Position numbers and translations under genes: made by a program. 64,000 bases of DNA, taken from positions 1-64,000 of the forward strand of contig NZ_QYUP01000111.1 in NCBI RefSeq assembly GCF_003590855.1. The letters run 5' to 3'. Positions 21,053 through 31,009 of this stretch are shown here, in pieces (position 1 is the stretch's first letter; each line of letters begins with the position of its first letter). Origin of the DNA: Massilia cavernae (GTDB lineage Bacteria > Pseudomonadota > Gammaproteobacteria > Burkholderiales > Burkholderiaceae_D). The notes beneath the pieces were generated by a model. It saw only the letters and a program-made list of their open reading frames with translations, was not told the DNA's origin and did no database searches.

Positions 21053-21246
21053 TCTCGCTCCCTCAGGTTAAAGTTGCATGAAAGACTTATAAATTTGAAT
21101 TGCTTGTTTTTGCAGTGTACCGTGTTAAAAGTTATGAATGGAGCACGACTCAGCAAGCGAAGTATTGCTTTTGTGGAAAAAGATGTATCTAATAGGTCTA
21201 TTTTGTAAAACGCGTTAGCCAGACTGGAACTATTCCTTAGCAATAT

Positions 21247-21262
21247 GTAGGATGTATCCTAC
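21247..21262. promoter_or_regulatory. 7-bp palindrome upstream of the orphan response regulator
   Basis: gtaggatgtatcctac is a perfect inverted repeat with a 2-nt centre, 32 bases before the ATG of the response regulator gene, in an AT-rich stretch. It has the form of an operator, possibly for autoregulation. The binding protein is unknown. Confidence 0.4.
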
Positions 21263-21293
21263 AATAGCGATTTGCCTCTGACAGCCTACCGAT

Positions 21294-21995
21294 ATGAGAA
21301 TCGCCGTCCTCGACCACGATCGTTCCCAGGCAGACCTGATTTGCCAGGTACTCACTGCCGCCGGCCATTCGTGCCAGTCGTACGACAGTGGCAAGGAGTT
21401 GCTGGCGCACCTGCGCAAGGACAGTGCGGACATGCTGATCCTCGACTGGCTGGTCAGCGACATGAACGCGGTGGAAGTGCTGCGCAGGGCGCGTGAAAAG
21501 ATGCCGGCCCATACGCCCATCATGTTCATGACCACCAGTTCTGGCGAGGACGACATCGTGGCGGGCGTGGCCGCCGGCGCCAGCGACTACATGATCAAGC
21601 CGCTGCGCCGCGGCGAGCTGCTGGCGCGCGTGCAAGCCATGCTGCGCCGCGCCTACCCGTCGCAGAACGGCGCCGAGCAGCTGCAGTTCGGCCCCTACGT
21701 ATTCGAGACGCGTCCGGGCCGCCTGCTGATGGAAGGCGAAGTCATCGACGTCACCCACAAGGAGTTTTACCTGGCGCTGCTGTTCTTCCGCAACATCGGC
21801 CGTCCGCTGTCGCGCGCCTACATCCATGAAGCGGTCTGGATCCGCGAAACCGCGGTGCCGTCGCGTACCATGGACACCCACGTGTCGCGCGTGCGTAACA
21901 AACTCCAGCTCAAGCCGGAAAACGGTTTCCGTTTGGTACCCGTGTACAGCTACGGCTACCGCCTGGAAAAACTGGGCACGCCAGGCACCCAATAA
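21294..21995 (+). CDS. orphan OmpR-family response regulator
   Basis: 233 residues: receiver domain (about 1-115) with the phospho-acceptor D51 in LILDWLV and the switch lysine in YMIKPL, then a winged-helix DNA-binding domain (about 130-225) with the recognition region SRTMDTHVSRVRNKLQL and the wing YSYGYRLE. No histidine kinase gene is adjacent. The gene sits alone upstream of hemA, with about 140 bp between. Targets are unknown; autoregulation through the upstream palindrome is possible. Confidence 0.92.
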   Translation: MRIAVLDHDRSQADLICQVLTAAGHSCQSYDSGKELLAHLRKDSADMLILDWLVSDMNAVEVLRRAREKMPAHTPIMFMTTSSGEDDIVAGVAAGASDYMIKPLRRGELLARVQAMLRRAYPSQNGAEQLQFGPYVFETRPGRLLMEGEVIDVTHKEFYLALLFFRNIGRPLSRAYIHEAVWIRETAVPSRTMDTHVSRVRNKLQLKPENGFRLVPVYSYGYRLEKLGTPGTQ

Positions 21996-22079
21996 GGCGA
22001 TCCGCCGGGACGCCCGTCCTGGCGCCGATCTCCGGCTTGCCGCCCCGGCATTGCCGATCTTTCCATAGTATGCAAGCCG

Positions 22080-22108
22080 GTGAAACCCTTGACGCATCAC
22101 GGTATAAT
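22080..22108 (+). promoter_or_regulatory. predicted sigma-70 promoter of hemA
   Basis: A perfect TATAAT (22103-22108) is preceded at 17 bp by GTGAAA (22080-22085), a 4 of 6 match to TTGACA. Transcription would start near 22115, about 23 bases before the hemA ATG. Confidence 0.55.
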
Positions 22109-22137
22109 GGCGGTACTCCACCGCATAATGTAAATAC

Positions 22138-23412
22138 ATGCAACTGCTCGCCGTCGGCCTGAATCACACCACCGCACCAGTCTCGCTCCGCGAGCAGCTG
22201 GCGCTGGCGCCTGACCAGCTCGGACTGGCGGTACAGGCTGCGCGCGGCTGGTTTGCCAGGCTCGACTCGCGCGGCAGCGACGAAGCGGCCATCCTGTCCA
22301 CCTGCAACCGCACCGAGATGTACGCGGCCAGCCACGTGGCCAACCCGCTCGACGCCAGCGCCCACTTCCTGGCCGATTACCATCAGCTCAACTACGGCGA
22401 ACTGCGCCCGCACCTGTACATGCTGCCGCAGAACGACGCCGTGCGCCACGCCTTCCGCGTCGCCTCCGGGCTCGACTCGATGGTGCTGGGCGAGCCCCAG
22501 ATCCTTGGCCAAATGAAGGACGCGGTGCGCCACGCCGAGGAAGCGGGCGGCCTGGGCACCTACCTGCACCAGCTGTTCCAGCGCAGCTTCTCGGTGGCCA
22601 AGGAAGTACGCAGCACCACCGCGATCGGTGCCCACAGCGTGTCGATGGCGGCCGCCGCGGTGCGCCTGTCGCAGCGCATCTTCGACAAGGTCGCCGACCA
22701 GAACGTGCTGTTCATCGGCGCCGGCGAAATGATCGAGCTGTGCGCCACCCACTTCGCGGCGCAAAACCCGAAAAGCATCACCATCGCCAACCGCACCATG
22801 CAGCGCGGCGAAGCGCTGGCGCACCGTTTCAACGGACGCGCCATTGCCCTTTCCAGCCTGCCCGAGCAGCTGCAGCAGTTCGACATCGTCATCTCGTGCA
22901 CCGCCTCGACCCTGCCGCTGATCGGCCTGGGGCTGGTGGAGCGCGCGCTCAAGGCGCGCCGCCACAAGCCCATGTTCATGGTCGACCTGGCGGTGCCGCG
23001 CGATATCGAAGCCGAAGTCGCGCGCCTCGACGACGCCTTCCTGTACACCGTGGACGACCTCGGCCAGGTGGTCCAGACCGGCCTCGAAAGCCGCCAGGCC
23101 GCGGTGGCTCAGGCCGAAGCCATCATCGAAACCCGGGTCCAGTCCTTCATGCACTGGATGGACGACCGCGCCGTGGTGCCCGTCATCCAGGACATCCAGG
23201 AAAACAGCGAAGCGATGCGCCTGTTCGAACTCGAGCGCGCGCGCAAGATGCTGGCGCGCGGCGACGATCCGGAAGCCGTGCTCGACGCCCTGTCGCGCGG
23301 CCTGACCGCCAAGTTCCTGCACGGCCCGCAGCAGGCGCTGCACCGCGCCCAGGGCGACGAGCGCGCCCGCCTCGCCTCGCTGCTGCCGCAGCTGTTCCGC
23401 GGCCGCCGTTAG
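22138..23412 (+). CDS. hemA: glutamyl-tRNA reductase
   Basis: 424 residues. It reduces glutamyl-tRNA to glutamate-1-semialdehyde with NADPH, the first step of tetrapyrrole synthesis. The N-terminal catalytic domain has [13 protein letters not shown] and the active-site cysteine C56 in LSTCNRTE. It is followed by the NADPH-binding domain ([13 protein letters not shown]) and the C-terminal helical dimerisation domain. Gene order hemA-prfA-prmC is common in proteobacteria and seen here with dsbB inserted. Confidence 0.97.
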   Translation: MQLLAVGLNHTTAPVSLREQLALAPDQLGLAVQAARGWFARLDSRGSDEAAILSTCNRTEMYAASHVANPLDASAHFLADYHQLNYGELRPHLYMLPQNDAVRHAFRVASGLDSMVLGEPQILGQMKDAVRHAEEAGGLGTYLHQLFQRSFSVAKEVRSTTAIGAHSVSMAAAAVRLSQRIFDKVADQNVLFIGAGEMIELCATHFAAQNPKSITIANRTMQRGEALAHRFNGRAIALSSLPEQLQQFDIVISCTASTLPLIGLGLVERALKARRHKPMFMVDLAVPRDIEAEVARLDDAFLYTVDDLGQVVQTGLESRQAAVAQAEAIIETRVQSFMHWMDDRAVVPVIQDIQENSEAMRLFELERARKMLARGDDPEAVLDALSRGLTAKFLHGPQQALHRAQGDERARLASLLPQLFRGRR

Positions 23413-23496
23413 CGCCCTTCCCGCTGTTGTGCCGCCCCCGGGCGGCATCCTCATTGCCGCGCGTCCCGCGCAACCCAACACTCTTTAGAACAGCCT

Positions 23497-24573
23497 ATGA
23501 AACCATCGATGCTGGCCAAGCTGGACCAACTGGCCAACCGCCTTGTCGAACTCGACGAACTCCTGATGCACCAGGAGGCGACGTCCAACATGGACAACTA
23601 CCGCAAGATGACGCGCGAGCACGCCGAAATCGGCCCGTTGGTCGGCCTGTACAAGGAGTTCCAGCGCGCCCACGGCGACATCGACGAAGCCACCACGATG
23701 CTGCTTGACCCCGACATGAAGGACTTCGCGCAGGAAGAGATCGAAGCGGGCAAGGCGCGCGTGGCGGAACTGGAGCTCGACCTGCAGAAGATGCTGCTGC
23801 CGAAGGACGTCAACGACGAGCGCAACATCTTCCTCGAGATCCGCGCCGGCACCGGCGGCGACGAGTCGGCCCTGTTCACGGGCGACCTGCTGCGCATGTA
23901 CACCCGCTTTGCCGAGCGCAACCGCTGGCAGGTCGAGATGGTGTCGGAGTCGGCCTCCGACCTGGGCGGCTACCGCGAAGTCATCGTCCGCATCATCGGC
24001 AACGGCGCCTATTCCAAGCTGAAGTTCGAGTCCGGCGGCCACCGCGTGCAGCGCGTGCCGGCCACCGAGACCCAGGGCCGCATCCACACCTCGGCCTGTA
24101 CGGTGGCGGTGATGCCGGAAGCGGACGAAGTCGAGGACGTCAACATCAACCCGGCCGACCTGCGCATCGACACCTACCGCGCCTCCGGCGCCGGCGGCCA
24201 GCACATCAACAAGACCGACTCCGCGGTGCGCATCACCCACCTGCCGACCGGGATCGTGGTCGAATGCCAGGACGACCGCAGCCAGCACAAGAACAAGGCG
24301 CAGGCGCTGAAGGTGCTGGCGGCGCGCATCAAGGACGTGCAGCTGCGCGAGCAGCAGTCGAAGGAAGCGGCCACCCGCAAGAGCCTGATCGGCTCGGGCG
24401 ACCGCAGCGAGCGCATCCGCACCTACAACTTCCCGCAGGGGCGCATGACCGACCACCGCATCAACCTGACTTTGTACAAGCTGGACTTCATCATGGACGG
24501 CGACCTGTCGGAACTGACGAATGCGCTGGCGGCGGAACACCAGGCCGAACTGCTGGCGGCGCTGGGCGATTAA
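23497..24573 (+). CDS. prfA: peptide chain release factor 1
   Basis: 358 residues. It terminates translation at UAG and UAA. The stop-codon reading motif PAT is at 188-190 and the peptidyl-hydrolysis motif GGQ at 233-235 ([15 protein letters not shown]). The glutamine of GGQ is the substrate of PrmC, which is encoded two genes downstream. It lies 84 bp after hemA and is probably co-transcribed. Confidence 0.98.
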   Translation: MKPSMLAKLDQLANRLVELDELLMHQEATSNMDNYRKMTREHAEIGPLVGLYKEFQRAHGDIDEATTMLLDPDMKDFAQEEIEAGKARVAELELDLQKMLLPKDVNDERNIFLEIRAGTGGDESALFTGDLLRMYTRFAERNRWQVEMVSESASDLGGYREVIVRIIGNGAYSKLKFESGGHRVQRVPATETQGRIHTSACTVAVMPEADEVEDVNINPADLRIDTYRASGAGGQHINKTDSAVRITHLPTGIVVECQDDRSQHKNKAQALKVLAARIKDVQLREQQSKEAATRKSLIGSGDRSERIRTYNFPQGRMTDHRINLTLYKLDFIMDGDLSELTNALAAEHQAELLAALGD

Positions 24574-24632
24574 GCCCGCAATAAGTTTGCACAGTGATAA
24601 TCTTGAGTTACTGAAACCATTTGGACGATGAG

Positions 24633-25100
24633 ATGCCCAACAACCGCACGCTGTTCCTCGCCGTAGCCTTTGCCTGCTTCGCCCTGATCGGCGTCGCCCT
24701 CTACCTCCAGCACGTCAAGGACATGCTGCCTTGCCCGCTGTGCGTGTTCCAGCGCTACGCCTTCCTCGGCGCCGGCGTGTTCGCGCTGGTGGCCGCGTTC
24801 GCGAAAAAACCGACGATCTGGGCCGGCCTGGCGCTGGCCAGCACGGTGGGCGGCATGGTCGCCGTCGGCAAGCACCTGTACGTGCTGGCCAATCCCGGCT
24901 TCTCCTGCGGGATCGATCCGATGCAGACCTTCCTCAACAAGATCCCCACGGCAGAATTCATGCCGTGGCTGTTTTTTGCCGACGGCCTGTGCGAAGAGTC
25001 GAGCGACGCCGTGCTCGGCCTGTCGATCCCGGCGTGGTCGGCTGTATGGTTCGTGATCGTCGGCGCGGTGCTGCTGTTCGCGCTGGTGCGCCGCCGCTGA
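24633..25100 (+). CDS. dsbB: disulfide bond formation protein B
   Basis: 155-residue inner-membrane protein with four predicted membrane helices. It reoxidises periplasmic DsbA and passes electrons to quinone. Both cysteine pairs are present: C34-C37 in CPLC and C92/C120 in the second periplasmic loop. The ATG at 24633 is preferred. Its TGA overlaps the ATG of prmC (TGATG), so the two are translationally coupled although their functions are unrelated. Confidence 0.95.
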   Translation: MPNNRTLFLAVAFACFALIGVALYLQHVKDMLPCPLCVFQRYAFLGAGVFALVAAFAKKPTIWAGLALASTVGGMVAVGKHLYVLANPGFSCGIDPMQTFLNKIPTAEFMPWLFFADGLCEESSDAVLGLSIPAWSAVWFVIVGAVLLFALVRRR

Positions 25101-25939
25101 TGGAAATCCTGGCCGGGGCCACCATCGGCGCGCTGCAGGCGGGGCTCCCGCTCGGCCCGCTGGAAAACCGCATCCTGCTGTGCCACGCGCTCGGCCTGAC
25201 GCGGGTGGGACTGATCACCCAGTCCGGCCGCGCACTCACCGAAGCAGAAGCCGCCACCCTCGCGCAACTGGTGGAACGCCGCTGGAATGGCGAACCGATT
25301 GCCTACATCGTCGGCAAGCGCGAGTTCTTCGGCCTCGATTTCCGCGTGACCGGCGCGGTGCTGATTCCCCGTCCCGATACCGAACTGCTGGTCGAACTGG
25401 CGCTCGAACGCCTGCCCGCCAAGGGGCGGGTGCTCGACATGGGCACCGGCAGCGGCGCCATCGCGGTGGCCATCGCCCATACCCGGCCTGACGCCGCCGT
25501 CACCGCGCTCGATGTCAGCCCAGAAGCGCTGGACGTGGCGCGCTCGAATGCCATCGCCAACGGCGCGGCGGTGCGCTTCCTGGAAAGCGACTGGTTTGGC
25601 GCAATCGAAGGCGAACAGTTCGACCTGATCGTGTCCAACCCGCCCTACATCGCGGCCGGCGACGAGCACCTGGCGCAGGGCGACCTGCGCTTCGAGCCCA
25701 GTGGCGCCCTGACCGACCACGCCGACGGCCTGTCGGCCCTGCGCGCGATCGTCCTCGGCGCCCCGGCCCATCTCGCGCCTGGCAACTGGCTGCTGATGGA
25801 GCATGGCTACGACCAGGCGGCGCAGGTGCGCGCCCTGCTCGACGCGCGCGGCTACCTTGAGGTGCAGAGCTGGCGCGACCTGGCCGGCATCGAGCGCGTC
25901 ACCGGCGGGCGTGCGCCGCAGGCGCGCTCCCCGGCATAA
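25100..25939 (+). CDS. prmC: release factor glutamine methyltransferase PrmC (HemK)
   Basis: 279 residues. It methylates the GGQ glutamine of release factors with SAM. N-terminal helical domain, then the Rossmann methyltransferase domain with DMGTGSGAIA (113-122) and NPPY (180-183), the substrate-glutamine binding motif. It starts at 25100 inside the dsbB stop codon. Confidence 0.97.
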   Translation: MEILAGATIGALQAGLPLGPLENRILLCHALGLTRVGLITQSGRALTEAEAATLAQLVERRWNGEPIAYIVGKREFFGLDFRVTGAVLIPRPDTELLVELALERLPAKGRVLDMGTGSGAIAVAIAHTRPDAAVTALDVSPEALDVARSNAIANGAAVRFLESDWFGAIEGEQFDLIVSNPPYIAAGDEHLAQGDLRFEPSGALTDHADGLSALRAIVLGAPAHLAPGNWLLMEHGYDQAAQVRALLDARGYLEVQSWRDLAGIERVTGGRAPQARSPA

Positions 25940-25980
25940 GGCCTTTTGCTAAAATGGCCACCCACTTCAGGGAGCCCTGC

Positions 25981-27771
25981 ATGCGCAAACTGTTCGCCAT
26001 CTGTGTCATCTCCCTGCTGCCGCTGGTGGCCGGTGCGGCTGACACGGCGGAACAACAGGCGCGCGCGCTGTTTTCACAGGACTGGCAGTGGCGCCTGCAG
26101 GCGCGGCCCGAATACGCCACCGCCATCGGCGACCACCGCTTCGACAACGCCCTGTCGGACACCTCGCTTGCGGCCAGCCGCAACGCCCGCCAGTACCACC
26201 GCGACGCGCTCGCTTTGGCGCGCGCCATTCCGCCGGAGCGCCTGCCCGCCCAGGACAGGCTGTCGCTCGAACTGTTCATCCATGAGAAGGAACAGCTGCT
26301 GCGGCGCCTTGCGTTCTATCCCTACGACATCCTGCCCGTGTCGAACCAGGACGGCCTGCACATCCGGCTGCCGCAAATGGTGGCGCAGATGCCGTTCGCG
26401 ACCGAGGCCGACTACCGCAACTACCTGGCCCGGCTCGATGCGCTGCCGGCCCATGTCGAGGGACTGGTCGCGCAGATGCGCGAGGGTCTGGTCACCGGCT
26501 GGGTGGCGCCGCGGGTAACCTTGGCGGCCGTGCCGGGCATGCTGCGCACCATGCGCGAGACCATCGACACCGGCCCGCTGGCCGCGCCGTTCGGCCGCAT
26601 CCCGGCGCTGATCGCGCCCGAGGTACGCGGGGAACTGGCGCAGGCGGGGCCGGCGCGGCTGCGCACCACCGTTGCGCCCGCGCTCGAACAGCTCGAGCAG
26701 TTCCTGCGCACCGAATACCTGCCGGCCGCGACCGCCACCATCGCCGCATCCAGCCTGCCGGGCGGCGCCGACTACTACGCCGTGCTGGTGGCGAACCACA
26801 CCGGCAGCACGATGACGCCGGCCGAAGTGCATGCGCTCGGCCTGCGTGAAGTCGAGCGCATCCAGCTGGCGATGCGCGGCGCGATCGCGCGCACCGGCTT
26901 CAACGGCAGCTTCGCCCAGTTCTCCGCCTTTGCCAACAGCGACCCGCGCCTGTTCTACCGCACGCCCGACAAGCTGCTGGCGCGCTACCGCCGCATACTC
27001 GAGCGCGCCAACGCCAGCCTGCCGCGGCTGTTTTCCAGCCTGCCCACCGAGGAACTGATGGTCAAGCCGGCCAACGAAGCCAATGGCGACCAGGTGGGCG
27101 GCGCTTATTACGAAGAAGGCAGCGCACTGCGCCCGGCCGGATTCGTGGTCAACACCTCGCGCCTGGACGCACGCCCGATCTGGGAAATGGAAACCCTGGC
27201 TCTGCACGAAGGCGTGCCCGGCCACCACCTGCAGGTGGCGCGCGCCCACCAGCTCACCGGCCTGCCCGCTTTCCGCCGCCACGCCTGGTACCCAGCCTTC
27301 GGCGAAGGCTGGGCGCTGTACGCCGAGACACTGGGGCCGGAGCTGGGCTTCTACAAGGATGCGTTCTCCGCGTTCGGCCACCTCAATTCCGAACTCCTGC
27401 GGGCGGCGCGGCTGGTGGCCGACACCGGCATCCATGCGATGGGATGGTCGCGCCAGCAGGCGCTCGACTACCTGAACGCGAACACCGCCAACCCGCTGGC
27501 CGACAACGAGATCGAGGTCGGCCGCTACATCGCGCAACCCGGCGCGGCCCTGTCGTACAAGGCCGGGCAGCTGAAGATCCAGGGCCTGCGTGCGCGCGCC
27601 CAGATGGTGCTGGGACCGCGTTTCGACGTGCGCCGCTTCCACGAAGCGGTGCTCGGCAACGGGCCGCTGCCGATGCCGGTGCTGGAGCGCCAGGTCGGCC
27701 GCTGGATCGAGGAATCGCTGCAGGCATCAACCCTGCCGGCGCCGACAGCAAACCCTCCGCCTCCGGGCTGA
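25981..27771 (+). CDS. DUF885 family metallopeptidase-like protein, exported
   Basis: 596 residues with a signal peptide ([20 protein letters not shown]). The DUF885 core contains [13 protein letters not shown], a zinc-binding HExxxGHH-type motif, and GEGWALYAE, which may provide a further ligand, so a periplasmic carboxypeptidase or dipeptidase activity is plausible. The ATG at 25981 follows GGGAGCC. It is on the same strand as prmC after a 41-bp gap. Substrate unknown. Confidence 0.88.
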   Translation: MRKLFAICVISLLPLVAGAADTAEQQARALFSQDWQWRLQARPEYATAIGDHRFDNALSDTSLAASRNARQYHRDALALARAIPPERLPAQDRLSLELFIHEKEQLLRRLAFYPYDILPVSNQDGLHIRLPQMVAQMPFATEADYRNYLARLDALPAHVEGLVAQMREGLVTGWVAPRVTLAAVPGMLRTMRETIDTGPLAAPFGRIPALIAPEVRGELAQAGPARLRTTVAPALEQLEQFLRTEYLPAATATIAASSLPGGADYYAVLVANHTGSTMTPAEVHALGLREVERIQLAMRGAIARTGFNGSFAQFSAFANSDPRLFYRTPDKLLARYRRILERANASLPRLFSSLPTEELMVKPANEANGDQVGGAYYEEGSALRPAGFVVNTSRLDARPIWEMETLALHEGVPGHHLQVARAHQLTGLPAFRRHAWYPAFGEGWALYAETLGPELGFYKDAFSAFGHLNSELLRAARLVADTGIHAMGWSRQQALDYLNANTANPLADNEIEVGRYIAQPGAALSYKAGQLKIQGLRARAQMVLGPRFDVRRFHEAVLGNGPLPMPVLERQVGRWIEESLQASTLPAPTANPPPPG

Positions 27772-27868
27772 ATCGGGGGCCCGTGCAAATCGGCCGGTGC
27801 CAGACGCAATTGCCGAAATTCGGTTAATCTCTGCAAACTTCAACTTAGCAGTCCGGAAAGGATCCACA

Positions 27869-29461
27869 GTGTCCAACCAACTTACCCGCCGTTTGGAACT
27901 CCTGGATAATGACGAGCACCACGACCTGCTCGGCCAGGGCCTGCGCGGCATCGAGCGCGAAACCCTTCGCGTCGACGCGCAAGGACAGCTCGCCCGCACG
28001 GCGCACCCGGCGGCGCTGGGATCCGCGCTGACCAATCCGCAGATCACCACCGACTACGCCGAAGCCCTGCTCGAATTCATCACGCCTGCCGAAAACGATA
28101 TCTCGATCACCCTCAACAAGCTCGATGCGATCCACCGCTTCACTTACGCCCATCTCGGCGACGAAATGCTGTGGAGCGAATCGATGCCGGGCGAACTGCC
28201 GTCGGAAGAAGAGATCGACATCGCGTGGTACGGCAAGTCCAACATCGGCATGCTCAAGCACGTGTACCGGCGCGGCCTGGCGCTGCGCTACGGGAAGGCG
28301 ATGCAGTGCATCGCCGGCATCCACTACAACTACTCGCTGCCCGAAAAGTTCTGGCAGCTGCTGTCGGCCAACGAAGGCATTCCCGAGGAACGCCGCAAGC
28401 CGCTGCGCGACTTCCAGTCGGAAGGCTACATCGCGACGATCCGCAACTTCCGCCGCTACAGCTGGCTGCTGATGTACCTGTTCGGCGCCTCGCCGGCGCT
28501 GTCGAAGGGCTTCCTGCGCGGCCGCCCGCACAACCTCGAAACACTGTCGGACGACACCCTGTTCCTGCCGTATGCGACCAGCCTGCGCATGAGCGACCTG
28601 GGCTACCAGAACGAGGCGCAGTCGGGCCTGACGCCGCACGAGAACTCGCTGGAAAGCTATGTGAGCACGCTGATGGACGCGGTCAACCGTCCTTATCCGC
28701 CGTACGCGGAACTGGGCACCAGGCGCGACGGCGAATGGATACAGCTGTCGACCAACGTGCTGCAGATCGAGAACGAATACTATTCGACCATCCGCCCGAA
28801 GCGCGTGATCCGCACTGGCGAGCGCCCGGTGCAGGCGCTGTGCCGCCGCGGCGTGCAGTACATCGAAGTGCGCTGCCTCGACGTCGACCCGTTCGAGCCA
28901 GTCGGCATCAGCCTCGAGACCGGCCGCTTCCTCGACGCTTTCCTGCTGTTCTGCGCGCTCGATGACAGCCCTGCGATCGACGCCATGGAAGGCCAGGTCC
29001 TGGCGCGCAATTTCGCGCGCACCGTGAAGGAAGGCCGCAAGCCGGGCCTGACCCTGACCCGCGGCGAACAGGAAGTGCCGCTGCAGGAATGGGCGCAGGA
29101 ACTGATCGAACGCATCCGCCCGGTGGCGCAGCTGCTGGACCGGCAGCACAACGACGATGGCGTACATGCCGCCTCGCTCAAGGTGCAGGAAGCGAAGATC
29201 GCCAACCCGGCGCTGACGCCTTCGGCGCGCGTGCTGGATGAAGTGCGCGAACTCGGGTCGAGCTCCGCCTTCGGCCTGCGCCAGAGCCGCCTGCATGCCG
29301 AATATTTCCGCGAAAGCCCGCTGATGCCGGCCGAGGAAGCGATGTTCGCCGAGATGGCCGAAGCCTCGGTGGCAGAGCAGGCCGTGATCGAACAGGCCCA
29401 GACCGGCAGCTTCGACGCCTTCGTCGCGGCCTACAACAGCAGCACCCTGTGCGGCGAGTAG
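27869..29461 (+). CDS. gshA: glutamate-cysteine ligase (glutathione synthesis)
   Basis: 530 residues, of the gamma-proteobacterial GshA type. It joins glutamate and cysteine with ATP in the first step of glutathione synthesis. Family segments are [12 protein letters not shown] near the N-terminus, [24 protein letters not shown], and [16 protein letters not shown]. The GTG start at 27869 is set by GGAAAGGA 8 bases upstream. Confidence 0.94.
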   Translation: MSNQLTRRLELLDNDEHHDLLGQGLRGIERETLRVDAQGQLARTAHPAALGSALTNPQITTDYAEALLEFITPAENDISITLNKLDAIHRFTYAHLGDEMLWSESMPGELPSEEEIDIAWYGKSNIGMLKHVYRRGLALRYGKAMQCIAGIHYNYSLPEKFWQLLSANEGIPEERRKPLRDFQSEGYIATIRNFRRYSWLLMYLFGASPALSKGFLRGRPHNLETLSDDTLFLPYATSLRMSDLGYQNEAQSGLTPHENSLESYVSTLMDAVNRPYPPYAELGTRRDGEWIQLSTNVLQIENEYYSTIRPKRVIRTGERPVQALCRRGVQYIEVRCLDVDPFEPVGISLETGRFLDAFLLFCALDDSPAIDAMEGQVLARNFARTVKEGRKPGLTLTRGEQEVPLQEWAQELIERIRPVAQLLDRQHNDDGVHAASLKVQEAKIANPALTPSARVLDEVRELGSSSAFGLRQSRLHAEYFRESPLMPAEEAMFAEMAEASVAEQAVIEQAQTGSFDAFVAAYNSSTLCGE

Positions 29462-29471
29462 GGAGGGCTGC

Positions 29472-30515
29472 GTGCTCGCCTTCTACAACGAACACCACGC
29501 CCAGCACCGTCCGCGCGTCGAGATGTACCGCGGCGAACTGGTGCCGTGCGCCGAAACGCCGGAGCGCCTTGACCTGGTGGTAGCGGAATTCGCGCGGCGC
29601 GGGCTGGGGCGGATCGTCACGCCGCACGGCGTGGCGCTCGCTTCGCTGGAACGCATCCATACGCCGCGCTACCTGCACTTCCTGCGCAGCGCGTGGAGCG
29701 AGTGGGTCGCCCTCGACCCGGCCAACGAAGGCAAGGACATCCTGCCCTCAAGCTGGCCGGTGCGCGGCCTGCGCAGTGACATCGAGCCGGACAACTTCAG
29801 CGCGCGCATGGGCTTGTACTCGATGGACAGCGGCACCCCGGTCACCGCCGGCACCTGGATCGCGGCCAAGACCGGCGCCGACTGCGCCATCAATGCGGCG
29901 CACGCGTTGCGCCTGGGCGAGCGCAGCACCTTCGCGCTCACCCGCCCGCCCGGCCATCACGCGGGCGCCGATTTCTTCGGCGGCTACTGCTTCCTGAACA
30001 ACGCCGCACTGGCGGCCCAGCACTTGCTCGACGACGGCGCCGCGAAAGTCGCCATCATCGACATCGACTACCACCACGGCAACGGCACCCAGTCCATCTT
30101 CTACGGCCGCGGCGACGTGCTGTGCGTGTCGATCCATGGCGATCCGCGCACCGAATACCCGTTCTTCCTCGGGCATGCCGATGAAACCGGCGTAGGAGCG
30201 GGCGAAGGCTACAACATGAATTTGCCGCTGGCGGCCGGCGCCACTGCGGCGCAGTGGTTCGCGGCGCTGGAAACGGCCTGCATCCGCATCGCCGGCCATG
30301 CGCCGGACGCGCTGGTGGTGTCGCTCGGCGTCGATACCTGGGCCGGCGACCCGGCCTCGAAGGTGGCCCTGCAAAGCGCCGACTTCCTGCGTATCGGCGA
30401 ACGCCTGGGCTACCTTGGCCTGCCGGCCTGCTTCGTGCTGGAAGGCGGCGCCGCCGCCGCCGAAATCGGCATCAATGTCGTCAACGTGCTCGAAGGTTTC
30501 GAGACCGCAGCTTGA
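29472..30515 (+). CDS. histone deacetylase-family amidohydrolase (acetylpolyamine amidohydrolase-like)
   Basis: 347 residues with the zinc hydrolase core of the HDAC superfamily: RPPGHHAGADFFGGYCFLN supplies the catalytic histidines, and DIDYHHGNGTQ and a distal Asp (SLGVDTWAGDP) the zinc ligands. Bacterial members deacetylate acetylpolyamines or other small acetamides. The GTG start at 29472 has GGGAGGG upstream. It begins 10 bp after gshA and is followed by a GNAT gene, so acetylation and deacetylation enzymes sit side by side. Confidence 0.9.
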   Translation: MLAFYNEHHAQHRPRVEMYRGELVPCAETPERLDLVVAEFARRGLGRIVTPHGVALASLERIHTPRYLHFLRSAWSEWVALDPANEGKDILPSSWPVRGLRSDIEPDNFSARMGLYSMDSGTPVTAGTWIAAKTGADCAINAAHALRLGERSTFALTRPPGHHAGADFFGGYCFLNNAALAAQHLLDDGAAKVAIIDIDYHHGNGTQSIFYGRGDVLCVSIHGDPRTEYPFFLGHADETGVGAGEGYNMNLPLAAGATAAQWFAALETACIRIAGHAPDALVVSLGVDTWAGDPASKVALQSADFLRIGERLGYLGLPACFVLEGGAAAAEIGINVVNVLEGFETAA

Positions 30516-30535
30516 GTTTCCAGAGGATTTAACGC

Positions 30536-30988
30536 ATGACCGAATGGCAGTGGAGCAGTTTTGCCAACCTCCCCAACGCAGACCTGTACGAGATGCTGGC
30601 CCAGCGCCAGAACGTGTTCATCCTCGAGCAGCAATGCTTCTACCCCGACATGGACGGCTACGACCAGGACGCCTGGCACCTGCTGGGCTGGCGCACGATC
30701 GACGGCCGCCGCCAGCTGGCGGCGTACCTGCGCGTGATCGCGCCGGGCGTGAAGTACGCCGAGATGTCGCTGGGCCGCGTGATCAGCACCCAGGCTGCGC
30801 GCGGCACCGGCATCGGCCGCGAACTGCTGGAGCAGGGCATCGCCCGCGCCGAACAGCTGCATCCGGGCCACCGCATCCGCATCGGCGCCCAGCAGTACCT
30901 GGAAAAATTCTACGCCAGCTTCGGCTTCAAGACCGTGTCCGAACCCTACGACGAAGACGGCATCATGCACGTCGAGATGCTGCGCTAG
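30536..30988 (+). CDS. ElaA-like GNAT acetyltransferase
   Basis: 150 residues of the ElaA type: YEMLAQRQNVFILEQQC and YPDMDGYDQDAWHL near the N-terminus, acetyl-CoA loop ARGTGIGRELLE, and FYASFGFKTVSEPYDEDGI near the end. The substrate is unknown. It is 20 bp downstream of the HDAC-like gene and likely in the same transcript with gshA. Confidence 0.9.
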   Translation: MTEWQWSSFANLPNADLYEMLAQRQNVFILEQQCFYPDMDGYDQDAWHLLGWRTIDGRRQLAAYLRVIAPGVKYAEMSLGRVISTQAARGTGIGRELLEQGIARAEQLHPGHRIRIGAQQYLEKFYASFGFKTVSEPYDEDGIMHVEMLR

Positions 30989-31009
30989 CGCGCCAGCCGT
31001 TGTCCGTCG

